A stretch of DNA of 10,067 nt from an uncultured Clostridia bacterium (lineage in GTDB: Bacteria; Bacillota_A; Clostridia; Peptostreptococcales; Anaerovoracaceae): contig CAMPCK010000013.1 of NCBI GenBank assembly GCA_946645735.1, forward strand, positions 1 to 10,067, read 5' to 3'. Under the pieces are notes generated by a model that did no database searches, was not told the DNA's origin, and saw only the letters and a list, made by a program, of their open reading frames with translations. Below, in pieces: positions 1 through 6,533 of the stretch. Numbering within the stretch: the stretch's first letter is position 1; every line of letters begins with the position of its first letter. Made by a program: the position numbers and the translations under genes.

Positions 1-99
1 AACCACTTCAACGGTTTCCTGAACGTCTTCCTTGAGTTCTTCCTCAACGATGTCCTGAAGGTTTTCTGCTTCGTCTTTGATCTTCATTTCGTCTGTCAT
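1..99 (-). CDS. N-terminal fragment of a probable TelA-family protein (runs off the window)
   Basis: Only the first 33 codons are inside the window. The ATG at 97-99 has a GGAG ribosome site at 107-110, seven bases upstream, and overlaps the stop codon of xpaC in an ATGA arrangement, which signals translational coupling. The visible residues are very acidic (a run rich in Glu, Asp and Lys, starting MTDEMKIKDEAENLQDIVEE) and hold no domain. The identification rests on context: in Bacillota xpaC is commonly followed by yaaN/telA, encoding a coiled-coil protein of the toxic-anion (tellurite) resistance family, and those proteins often begin with a charged, disordered tail. The reading frame and start are well supported; the family is inference. 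Confidence 0.6.
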   Translation of the reverse strand, partial: MTDEMKIKDEAENLQDIVEEELKEDVQETVEVV

Positions 100-839
100 T
101 GCTCTTCTCCTTCTTCTTTACCGATTTCAAGCTTCATAAGCTTATCCAAAGTGTTTATTTCCGCATTTATCTCCATAGCATCTTCATCAAAAAGACTGTC
201 AAGAAGCTTCTTCACAGATTTTTCAGCTCCCTTGATGGCATCTTCTATCTTCTTCATGCTAGTTTCGACGTTTTCACCTTCTATGGCCTGCTCCTTATTG
301 TCCTGGAGCATGATATACTTGTCCACAAGTCCGAGAAGCATATCGCCGTAGTAGTTGGCAAGTTTTCTTACCTTGTTTCTGTCCTTGGGATCATGCTCGA
401 CTTCGTCAGCGATCTTATTGAGAGTTCCGGCTATGGATCCGAGAGATTCCCTTATTTCAGAATTCTTTACGCCCTTTGCCCTGTCGATGACGAGATCCTT
501 CAGTTCAACAAGCTTTGCTGCGATCTCACTTGAGAATTCCTCAGGGCTCTTGATGTTCGCTTCTCCCATCTGTTTACTTCTGACTTTTTCCAGAGCTAAA
601 CAGATCAGAACACCTATAATGATGGCCACAATTGTCAGCAGTATGCCTTTTGTGAAAAAGCCGATAATGGCAGCAATAAGTGCGCCGCATACCCATGGAA
701 GCCATGAAGGCATTACCCACTTCTTGGGAGCTTCAGGATTCTCTGCTTTCTGTCTTTCCTCCTTCAGTCTCTGGGCTTCTTTTTCAGCTTTTTCTTCTTC
801 AAGTTTTTTCTTCAGAGCTTCTGTCTTGTTTTCTGTCAT
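96..839 (-). CDS. xpaC: XpaC family membrane protein (5-bromo-4-chloroindolyl phosphate hydrolysis protein family)
   Basis: This 247-residue protein starts with a Lys/Glu-rich coiled coil (about residues 6-32). Two close transmembrane segments follow (about 48-62 and 64-84), then a helical domain (about 95-238). The helical domain carries the XpaC pattern: a DP followed by an Arg/Lys-rich stretch and RKLANYYGDMLLGLVDKY (158-175), then a METS-like helix VETSMKKIEDAIKG and an acidic LLDSLFDED end. The family name comes from a Bacillus phenotype on a chromogenic phosphate; no catalytic site is known or visible, and the protein is usually paired with TelA. The ATG at 837-839 follows an AGGG site at seven bases. 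The gene starts 37 bases after the preceding one and overlaps the next by four bases. A role in envelope stress or toxic-anion tolerance is inference from the family. Confidence 0.85.
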   Translation of the reverse strand: MTENKTEALKKKLEEEKAEKEAQRLKEERQKAENPEAPKKWVMPSWLPWVCGALIAAIIGFFTKGILLTIVAIIIGVLICLALEKVRSKQMGEANIKSPEEFSSEIAAKLVELKDLVIDRAKGVKNSEIRESLGSIAGTLNKIADEVEHDPKDRNKVRKLANYYGDMLLGLVDKYIMLQDNKEQAIEGENVETSMKKIEDAIKGAEKSVKKLLDSLFDEDAMEINAEINTLDKLMKLEIGKEEGEEQ

Positions 840-876
840 TTCTGAGCCCTCGCTTTCTGCGTATCAACCCTTAAAA

Positions 877-1266
877 CTATTGCTTATCATAGTACTTTAT
901 ACCCGAATCCGGGCAAAAGTATGTCCTTATGAACCCGTCTTTTGAGACAACAACAAACTCATTTGTCTCCTCTACATAGTATACATCATCCCCATCCTCT
1001 TTTTCAAGTTTATGGAGAGCATCGGGATTATTTGCGGCATCGCTGGCCGCCTGTTCATAGGCTTCCTTATCGGAAAAGCCCATTTCTATGCCGTGTTTAT
1101 TGAAATGTTCCTCCAGAAGCCTGTCATTTCTGAAGGTATATGCCGTGTATTCTGTGTTCCCGGGGTCCTCCGGCTGTTCCGGATTTCCCGTACCCATTGT
1201 TGTGAGAAAATACGCCGCGACAAGAATCACGATGAAGATCAGGAGGCCCGGAAGTTTCTTATTCAT
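877..1266 (-). CDS. Small membrane-anchored or secreted protein with a possible ribonuclease-like (BECR-type) domain
   Basis: The 129-residue protein has a signal-anchor helix (about residues 4-24), a Pro/Glu/Gly-rich linker (28-38) and a compact domain (about 40-129). No lipobox cysteine follows the helix. The domain reads like the small nuclease folds at the ends of bacterial polymorphic toxins (the barnase/EndoU/colicin/RelE-like group): a helix with HFNKHGIEMG (His54, Lys57, His58, Glu61), an Asp/Gly turn, then a strand pair TNEFVVVSKDGFIRTYF with Arg114 and Thr115, and a Tyr-rich end. That resemblance is from memory of the pattern and is unproven; it could equally be a non-enzymatic envelope protein. 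The ATG at 1264-1266 has GGGAG seven bases upstream and overlaps the preceding CPCC gene by eight bases, so the two are almost certainly co-translated. Confidence 0.65.
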   Translation of the reverse strand: MNKKLPGLLIFIVILVAAYFLTTMGTGNPEQPEDPGNTEYTAYTFRNDRLLEEHFNKHGIEMGFSDKEAYEQAASDAANNPDALHKLEKEDGDDVYYVEETNEFVVVSKDGFIRTYFCPDSGIKYYDKQ

Positions 1267-1477
1267 CTTCTTTCTCCCTTTCTCTGTAGACCTTTATATA
1301 ATCCTCAAGGCTGAGTTTGTTGGCGCCACCGCTGAAGTCCGGCTCCCTTCTCTGAAGGGGATCGTCTTCCCATCCGCAGACGGGACAGATCTCATAGGCT
1401 CCGGCTTCCTCGAAAACATGCTTTCCGCAGACGGGGCACAGATACTTACCTGCAAAGAATCTTCTGAAGTATCCCAT
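1259..1477 (-). CDS. Small cysteine-rich CPCC-family zinc-ribbon-like protein
   Basis: This 72-residue protein has two CxxC pairs, Cys14/Cys17 (CPVCG) and Cys31/Cys34 (CPVCGWEDD), spaced as in a zinc ribbon. The conserved WEDDPLQ and PDFSGGANKLSLEDY segments (about 36-60) follow. This is the pattern of the Cys-rich CPCC family, whose members are short, cytosolic and of unknown function. There is no signal peptide or membrane segment. The start is 11 bases after the acyl-CoA synthetase stop, with an AGGGTGA ribosome site. The stop codon lies inside the start of the next gene, an eight-base overlap. Metal binding is expected from the cysteine spacing. A role as partner or immunity factor for the anchored protein that follows is speculation based on the tight pairing. 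Confidence 0.8.
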   Translation of the reverse strand: MGYFRRFFAGKYLCPVCGKHVFEEAGAYEICPVCGWEDDPLQRREPDFSGGANKLSLEDYIKVYREREKEDE

Positions 1478-1488
1478 TATTACTCACC

Positions 1489-3297
1489 CTAGTTTTCGTC
1501 CTTCTTGTTGCTTTCAGCAAATCTCTTGATCTTGTGAGTGGTGGTCTTTTCGAAGTCCTCGGTCCTGATGATGACCTTGCCGATCTTTTTGAAAAGCGGC
1601 TGAGGTGCATTGATCCTGTCCACTTCGCTCTGGATGAGTTCCTTGATGGCATCGGGATCGTCAGCTCCCTCTCCCAGGTAGTTCTTTATTTCCTCCATAT
1701 CAGGCTTGATGGTGGCAACGATAACTCTGTCGTTACCCTTCTCGTCATCCTTTGCCCAGACCATAGATTCCAAAATGAAGATGCTCTCATCGAGATAGTT
1801 TTCCAGTTCTTCCGGATAAACGTTCTTGCCGTTGGCAGTAATGATTACGTTCTTCTTTCTGCCTGTGATATAGATGTACTTGTTCCTGTCAAAATATCCC
1901 AGGTCTCCCGTGTGGAACCAGCCATCCTTAAGACTCTTCTCAGTCTCCTCAGGATTGTTCAGGTAACCCATCATAACATTGGGGCCCTTGAGGCAGATCT
2001 CTCCGACGCCTTCAGCGTCCTTGTCTATGATCTTGACTTCCATCTGATCCAGCAGTCTTCCGACGGAGTCATAATTGTAATACTTCTTTTCCGTAGGAAT
2101 TGCAGCTGCAAGGGGTGCGCATTCCGTGAGTCCGTATCCCTGTATCATGATGAAGCCCAGGTCGTTGAAGAATCTCATGATCTCCGGTCTTATGGGGGCT
2201 CCGCCTGAAACAAGAAGTCTCATCCTTCCTCCGAAGACCTTTCTGATCTGACCAAGAAGAATCTTGGAAATGTTAAGTCCGACTCTTCCGGTGATGCGGT
2301 TGGCTTTGAGAACGCGTTCCAGCATGGCTTCCTTGCCCTGCTTCTTTACGGTCTTCATTATGGCCTTATAAAGGTTTTCGAAGATCAGCGGCACTCCGCA
2401 GAAAATAGTAGGCTTAAGTTCCTGAAGGTTCTTCTGGATGTATTTAAGACCTTCGCAGTAACCTATGGCAGAGCCTCTGTAGAGGGATACCAGGAATCCG
2501 CAGGTGCACTCATAGGTATGGTGCAGCGGAAGCACGCTGAAAAATACGTCTTCCTGAGTATACTTGATGAGAAGAGGGTCAAGCATTATCTCAGAGCAGA
2601 TATTTCTCTGGGAGAGCATAACACCCTTTGAGACTCCTGCAGTACCTGAGGTGAAGAGAAGAACTCCCAGAGTATCGGGATCGATCTCGCTGTCGAGATA
2701 TCTTCTGTCTCCCAGGCTTAAAAGTGACTGGCCTTCAGCCTTGAGTTCCTTAAGGGCATATATTCTGTCGGTGCTGGTTTCTGCCTTGAAGTCCACCAGG
2801 AACTCAAGATTTCCGACTCCCCTGTCCAGCATGTCCTTAAAGGTATCTCTGTATTTGGGGCTCATCATTACACAGGACAATCCCGCCTGTTCTGTCAGCT
2901 GCTCAAGCTCTGATGCATTGAGTTCCTTGTCGAGGGGAACCACAACGCCTGTTCCGCAGGCAACAGCAAGGTAACTCAGTGCCCAGTAGTAGCTGTTCTC
3001 ACCGATCACTCCTATTCTTTTGTCCTTGAGGCCTCTGCTGATAAGTGCAGTTCCCAGGGCGTTGACGTCCGAAAGGGTCTCCCTGTAAGTAATGGGAGTA
3101 TAATCTTCACCCTTGTTGAACTTATACCAGAAAGCCACATTGTCGCTGAAGAGCTCAGCCGATGACTCAAGCATATGCTTAAGATTCACCACGGGTCTCA
3201 GCTCTTCTTTATATAGATTGAATTTGTTTTTTGATTTAAGGATATTCTCGTACAGCCTATAGGTTTCCGCATATCCTTTAAGATATTTTTCTTCCAA
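1489..3297 (-). CDS. Long-chain acyl-CoA synthetase-like AMP-forming ligase
   Basis: This 602-residue enzyme of the ANL (acyl/aryl-CoA synthetase, NRPS adenylation, luciferase) superfamily should activate a fatty acid with ATP to an acyl-AMP and transfer it to CoA or another thiol. The adenylation motifs are intact: A3 phosphate loop TSGTAGVSKG (216-225), A5 YGLTE (388-392), A7 HTGDLG with Asp465, A8 GRKKN at 479-483, and a C-terminal A10-like THKIKR with Lys589, the catalytic lysine position. There is no signal peptide; the length fits bacterial long-chain ligases. The start is a TTG at 3295-3297 with AGGAG six bases upstream; the next in-frame methionine (residue 42) is too far in. It lies 15 bases after the PAP2 gene. 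Chain-length preference cannot be read from sequence. Together with the PAP2 protein it suggests recycling of membrane fatty acids, which is inference. Confidence 0.9.
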   Translation of the reverse strand: MEEKYLKGYAETYRLYENILKSKNKFNLYKEELRPVVNLKHMLESSAELFSDNVAFWYKFNKGEDYTPITYRETLSDVNALGTALISRGLKDKRIGVIGENSYYWALSYLAVACGTGVVVPLDKELNASELEQLTEQAGLSCVMMSPKYRDTFKDMLDRGVGNLEFLVDFKAETSTDRIYALKELKAEGQSLLSLGDRRYLDSEIDPDTLGVLLFTSGTAGVSKGVMLSQRNICSEIMLDPLLIKYTQEDVFFSVLPLHHTYECTCGFLVSLYRGSAIGYCEGLKYIQKNLQELKPTIFCGVPLIFENLYKAIMKTVKKQGKEAMLERVLKANRITGRVGLNISKILLGQIRKVFGGRMRLLVSGGAPIRPEIMRFFNDLGFIMIQGYGLTECAPLAAAIPTEKKYYNYDSVGRLLDQMEVKIIDKDAEGVGEICLKGPNVMMGYLNNPEETEKSLKDGWFHTGDLGYFDRNKYIYITGRKKNVIITANGKNVYPEELENYLDESIFILESMVWAKDDEKGNDRVIVATIKPDMEEIKNYLGEGADDPDAIKELIQSEVDRINAPQPLFKKIGKVIIRTEDFEKTTTHKIKRFAESNKKDEN

Positions 3298-3303
3298 TTT
3301 AGA

Positions 3304-3308
3304 CTCCT
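3304..3308 (-). promoter_or_regulatory. Shine-Dalgarno site for the TTG start of the acyl-CoA synthetase
   Basis: On the minus strand AGGAG lies six bases before a TTG codon. No in-frame ATG exists nearby, so this site decides the start. Confidence 0.75.
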
Positions 3309-3312
3309 GTTG

Positions 3313-3987
3313 TTATAGATTTAATTCTTCGCTTATTGTCTTTTCAAGTTTCTCTATTTCTTTACCCCTGAAGCAGAGCACCCAGCCTATGGCTGAAATC
3401 GGCAGTGCCACCAGAATATCCACAAAGGAATGCTGCTTCATGAACATAGTTGACAGGCATATGAAAACAACTGCCAGAGCCATGAAAACTTTTTTGACGA
3501 CGCTGTCTTTTCCTCTGGTATCCCAGGATGCGAAAAGAAGTCCCAAAGATCCGATTATGTGGAGGGACGGACAGACGTTTGTCGGCGTATCCACTAAATA
3601 TACAAACCTTACAACATCGGTAAATATGTTATCTCTTGGAAATACCTCCGGTCTGAGTTCCAGACAGGTAGGATAAACCAGATAAATAACCATGGTTGTC
3701 ATAAAAGTCAGGATAAAGAACTTCATCAGATTCCTGAAATTGTCCGTCTCATTTATGAGCGTATATATTACAACTACGGCTATAAGGGGATGCCATGTAA
3801 GATATGGTATTACAAAAAACTCATTGAAGGGTATCATATCATCCACGAAGCAGTGCACCAGGTGGAAGTGCATGTCCCCTCCGAAGTATTCCAGCGCCAT
3901 GAATATAATTATATAAACGGGCCAGAAAAGAAGATATATTAAATTTTCTTTAAACTTGATGATTTTGCTATTTCCCAATTTTGTCAA
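3313..3987 (-). CDS. PAP2 superfamily integral membrane phosphatase-like protein
   Basis: The 224-residue protein has about six hydrophobic helices (roughly 16-34, 66-80, 89-107, 142-155, 165-182, 188-206). The PAP2 signatures are in order: LRP with Arg112 (first motif, but lacking the usual lysine seven residues earlier), PSLH at 140-143 (second motif, His143), and S-x6-H-x3-D with Ser179, His186 and Asp190 (third motif, Thr180 in place of the usual Arg). The catalytic histidines and Asp are kept, so activity on a lipid phosphate or a transferase-type reaction as in the inositol-phosphorylceramide-synthase-like branch is plausible. The missing Lys and Arg mean a strict phosphatidate phosphatase call is unsafe. 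The start is TTG at 3985-3987; it sits 25 bases after the CDF gene and 15 bases before the acyl-CoA synthetase. Confidence 0.8.
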   Translation of the reverse strand: MTKLGNSKIIKFKENLIYLLFWPVYIIIFMALEYFGGDMHFHLVHCFVDDMIPFNEFFVIPYLTWHPLIAVVVIYTLINETDNFRNLMKFFILTFMTTMVIYLVYPTCLELRPEVFPRDNIFTDVVRFVYLVDTPTNVCPSLHIIGSLGLLFASWDTRGKDSVVKKVFMALAVVFICLSTMFMKQHSFVDILVALPISAIGWVLCFRGKEIEKLEKTISEELNL

Positions 3988-3994
3988 ATCCTGA

Positions 3995-3999
3995 TCCCT
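3995..3999 (-). promoter_or_regulatory. Shine-Dalgarno site for the TTG start of the PAP2 protein
   Basis: AGGGA on the minus strand is seven bases before the TTG at 3985-3987. A second AGGA closer in would suit a TTG three codons later, so the exact start is uncertain by three residues. Confidence 0.6.
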
Positions 4000-4012
4000 G
4001 TTATTTTTATTA

Positions 4013-5119
4013 TTATAAATCCGTGAGGTCTACGTCAGGTGAAACGGTGACTTCATAGTCAGGATACATTTCCTGCACCTCACTGGTTATAATTGCTATT
4101 CCTTCCCTGGGAGGAATATCGAAGCTCATTACTACGTCGAACCTTATGGTTTTTTCCTTGAGGTCTGCGTAGAATCCGTGGAGCTGAAGCGCCCACTCAT
4201 GGGACATTACCTTTTCTATGATGTTGTCTCTGATGGCAGATATCTCTGCATTCTTGGTGTTGTATGAGTAAACACCGATTCCGGACATGATAACACCGGT
4301 CTCAGCAAATACCTTTGCTGTGATCTTTCTTGTGAGAATATCAAGCTCATCTACGGTCATGGTATCGGGCACCTCAATGTGCACGGATGCGATGTTCTTA
4401 TCCGGTCCGTAGTTATTGATTAGAAGGTCATAGGCTCCTCTTACGGGCTCTTCCTCTCTGATGAGTTCCTTTATCCTGTCAGTAAGTTCCTTGTCGGCAC
4501 GCTTTCCGATGATCTCGCTCACAGTGTCGGAGATCATCTCGTAACCTGCCTTGATGATAAAGAAGGAGATCACAAGACCTACATAGGCTTCCAGTGACAG
4601 TCCCGTTGTCATGAAGATGACAGCCGAAAGAAGAACCGATGCAGATAAGATGGCATCGAAGGTCGCGTCGGATCCTGAAGCTATAAGAGAACCTGAATTG
4701 ACTTTCTCTCCCTGGGCCTTGACATATCTTCCCAGCAGGATCTTCACGATTACTGCGGAAGCTATGATTATCAGGGATACTACGGAATAGTCAGGTGTTT
4801 CAGGGTTAATGATCTTCTTTACTGATTCCACAAGTGATGTCACACCTGCATAGATTACAAGGGCAGATACCAGCATGGCGCTGATATATTCCACTCTTCC
4901 GTGTCCCAGAGGATGTTTTTTGTCGGGCACTCTGTTTGCGATTTTGGTTCCTATGATGGTAACTATGGATGACAGAGCATCTGACATGTTGTTTACCGCA
5001 TCAAGGACTACCGCGATGGAGTGTGAAGCTAGTCCTACAGCTGCCTTGAAGGCAGCAAGAAAAACATTTGCTAAGATTCCGACTATACTGGTTCTTATTA
5101 TAACTTTATTTCTGTCCAT
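4013..5119 (-). CDS. Cation diffusion facilitator (CDF) family metal efflux protein, manganese-type metal site
   Basis: The 368-residue protein has the CDF plan: six transmembrane helices over residues 8-205, the conserved HPLGHGRVEY loop (69-78), and cytosolic dimerisation domains. The first (about 211-288) is the usual CDF C-terminal domain. A further stretch (296-368) looks like a second ferredoxin-like unit, seen in many clostridial members. Counting from the conserved His loop, the transmembrane metal site is Asn43-x3-Asp47 in helix 2 and Asp151-x3-Asp155 in helix 5. That NDDD set matches manganese exporters such as MntE of Streptococcus, whereas zinc exporters have His at two positions, so Mn(II) is the best substrate guess. 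The ATG at 5117-5119 is preceded directly by an in-frame TAA, so it is the first possible start, although its ribosome site is weak. Confidence 0.9.
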   Translation of the reverse strand: MDRNKVIIRTSIVGILANVFLAAFKAAVGLASHSIAVVLDAVNNMSDALSSIVTIIGTKIANRVPDKKHPLGHGRVEYISAMLVSALVIYAGVTSLVESVKKIINPETPDYSVVSLIIIASAVIVKILLGRYVKAQGEKVNSGSLIASGSDATFDAILSASVLLSAVIFMTTGLSLEAYVGLVISFFIIKAGYEMISDTVSEIIGKRADKELTDRIKELIREEEPVRGAYDLLINNYGPDKNIASVHIEVPDTMTVDELDILTRKITAKVFAETGVIMSGIGVYSYNTKNAEISAIRDNIIEKVMSHEWALQLHGFYADLKEKTIRFDVVMSFDIPPREGIAIITSEVQEMYPDYEVTVSPDVDLTDL

Positions 5120-5175
5120 TTATTGTTCAGAGCGCTTTTGGCGTTCAGATTCCTTTCCGATAATTCATTGTTTGA

Positions 5176-6390
5176 TCATGGAAGATTCCCAAGATACTCC
5201 TCAAGGGTGATTCCCTTTGACATAATGGCCTTGGCCGCATCGGTGCCCACGTATCTCAGATGCCAGGGTTCATAGGCATATCCGGTAATATTTGTTTTGT
5301 TCTTGGGGTATCTTACGATAAATCCATATTTTGCGCAGTTTGCTGCGACCCATTTGCTCTCCCTGGTCTTGGCAAAGCTGTCATCAAGTCTCCAGCCGTT
5401 TCTTCCCGTAAGAAGATCTATGGCAAGTCCGGTGTGATGCTCGCTTCTTCCGGGATATGCCGAGTAGAGATAGGTCCTCTTAAGTCCCCAGGATTTCTTG
5501 TATCCGAAGAAGAGGCTTTTCTGGGTGCCATAGGTTCTGTAGGCCGAACATATCTTGAAGTTCAGTCCTTCCTTTTTGGCAGCGGCAAGCATTGTCTTGT
5601 ATGCATCAAAGGCCTGCTTCTTAAGCTTGATGTTGGAGTATGTTCCGTAGGATGAAGGCACACTTACAAGATTCTTTGGGGTGTACTTCTTTGACACTCC
5701 GTAGTACTTGTTGACCAGCACCAGAAGGTCGCCGTCATCATAGCTTCTCAGTACTCTCAGTTCCGGAAGTCCTCTTACGGTCTTATTCTTGTAGATGGCC
5801 GTGCTCTTTACCTTGACCTTCTTTACACCTGACCAGGCACCGTAAATGTTCTTTCCGTTATAGGGAATATATGTCCTTACTCTTACGTAATAGATTTTTT
5901 TGTTCTTAAGCTTGGTTCTGGTAATATCCGTCCTGGAATATCCTGCAGTAAGCGTTATTACACCCTTATTGAATTTCTTGTTTCTGCATATCTGGATCTC
6001 ATAACGTGCCCTGCTGTCAGCTGCCTTTGCCCACTGTACCGTCAGTTTTTTGCTTCCCGGAAGAAGGCTCTTTATGACCTGCTTGGCAGGCGTTTTAGGA
6101 GCTGCCGGCTGGACCGTGACTGCAGGCTGTGAAGGCTCTGCAGGCTGTGAAGGTTCCGCAGGCTGAGCGGGCTCCGTTGGGTCCGCGGGCTGTGTAGGAT
6201 CGCCTGGTTCAGAAGGCTGGGAAGGTTCCGCCGGGTCTGTAGTTCCTCCCGGCTCGGTAACTTCAGTCTGAAGGGGTTCAGCCGCATTCTGATCCTGTGG
6301 ATCCGCAGTTTCACCAAAGGCAAAACTTATTCCAAAACACATGGTAAATGCCAGTGCAATTATCAGTATGAATGTTATTGTCTTTTTCAT
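5176..6390 (-). CDS. Secreted M15-family D-alanyl-D-alanine carboxypeptidase with proline-rich linker and fibronectin III-like domain
   Basis: The 404-residue precursor has a Sec signal peptide (about residues 1-27). A Pro/Glu/Gln-rich linker with a PAEPSQ repeat (about 53-90) and a fibronectin III-like beta domain (about 100-195) follow. The C-terminal half is a VanY/DdcY-type peptidase: SAYRTYGTQ (282-290), SEHHTGLAID with zinc ligands His318 and Asp325, and EPWHLRY with catalytic Glu374 and ligand His377. It should remove the terminal D-alanine from wall peptides outside the membrane. All catalytic residues are present. It is preceded by its own promoter and AAGGA ribosome site seven bases before the ATG (6388-6390), making it the first gene of the downstream unit. 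There is no sign of a vancomycin-resistance cluster, so ordinary wall maintenance is the likelier role. Confidence 0.9.
   Translation of the reverse strand: MKKTITFILIIALAFTMCFGISFAFGETADPQDQNAAEPLQTEVTEPGGTTDPAEPSQPSEPGDPTQPADPTEPAQPAEPSQPAEPSQPAVTVQPAAPKTPAKQVIKSLLPGSKKLTVQWAKAADSRARYEIQICRNKKFNKGVITLTAGYSRTDITRTKLKNKKIYYVRVRTYIPYNGKNIYGAWSGVKKVKVKSTAIYKNKTVRGLPELRVLRSYDDGDLLVLVNKYYGVSKKYTPKNLVSVPSSYGTYSNIKLKKQAFDAYKTMLAAAKKEGLNFKICSAYRTYGTQKSLFFGYKKSWGLKRTYLYSAYPGRSEHHTGLAIDLLTGRNGWRLDDSFAKTRESKWVAANCAKYGFIVRYPKNKTNITGYAYEPWHLRYVGTDAAKAIMSKGITLEEYLGNLP
6121..6234 (-). repeat. Proline-rich linker repeat within the M15 carboxypeptidase gene
   Basis: The region encodes residues 53-90, rich in Pro, Glu and Gln. 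An 18-base unit is present twice in tandem at 6125-6142 and 6143-6160, differing at two third-position-like sites, and encodes PAEPSQ twice; the rest is a diverged version. The unit probably arose by slippage and expansion and works as a flexible wall-spanning spacer. Such stretches often vary in copy number between strains. Confidence 0.75.
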
Positions 6391-6449
6391 CTTCAGATCC
6401 TTTCTGCCTTATTTAAGCGCAAACTACCCCAGTTTTAGAATTATGCTAT

Positions 6450-6458
6450 ATTATACCA
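6450..6458 (-). promoter_or_regulatory. Extended -10 promoter of the M15 carboxypeptidase unit
   Basis: On the minus strand TGGTATAAT is a perfect TATAAT with an extended-10 TG. The region 17 bases upstream is the T-run of the terminator (TTTTCT) with no good TTGACA match, so the extended element must carry the activity. The ATG lies about 60 bases downstream, leaving a leader of roughly 50 bases. A CACGTG palindrome at 6459-6464 sits just upstream of the -10 box and could be chance. Confidence 0.7.
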
Positions 6459-6465
6459 CACGTGC

Positions 6466-6508
6466 AAAAAAAAGAAAAGACATAGCCAAAAAGATAGCTG
6501 TGTCTTTT
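6466..6508 (-). terminator. Rho-independent terminator after cysteine synthase
   Basis: Two 12-base arms (6475-6486 and 6497-6508) pair around a 10-base loop with one mismatch (A opposite C) on the minus strand. The 3' arm ends in TTTT, followed by one C and eight more Ts (6466-6473). It lies 25 bases past the cysK stop. Read on the plus strand the mismatch is a G-U pair, but no gene there needs it. Confidence 0.85.
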
Positions 6509-6533
6509 GATCATCTGTAAATGTTTATTTCCC

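Noticed and set aside
355..945. Plus-strand open frame of 196 codons
   Set aside because: It lies antisense to xpaC and the anchored protein. Its translation is Ser/Phe/Leu-rich with no domain, and it runs through two real genes.
1534..2208. Plus-strand open frame of 224 codons
   Set aside because: It is fully antisense to the acyl-CoA synthetase, whose catalytic motifs are intact there; the peptide shows no known domain or ribosome site I trust.
5125..5149. GTTCAGA direct repeat with a possible small hairpin between the M15 and CDF genes
   Set aside because: Seven-base copies 18 bases apart and a three-base-pair stem are within chance, and there is no T-run, so I do not call an operator or terminator.
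6072..6323. Minus-strand alternative frame of 83 codons over the proline-rich linker
   Set aside because: It is a shadow of the tandem repeat in the M15 gene in another frame, Arg/Leu/Ser-rich and low in complexity.
5176..6390. Vancomycin resistance VanY reading
   Set aside because: The fold matches VanY, but no VanH, VanA/B, VanX or two-component regulator is nearby; a housekeeping carboxypeptidase is more likely.
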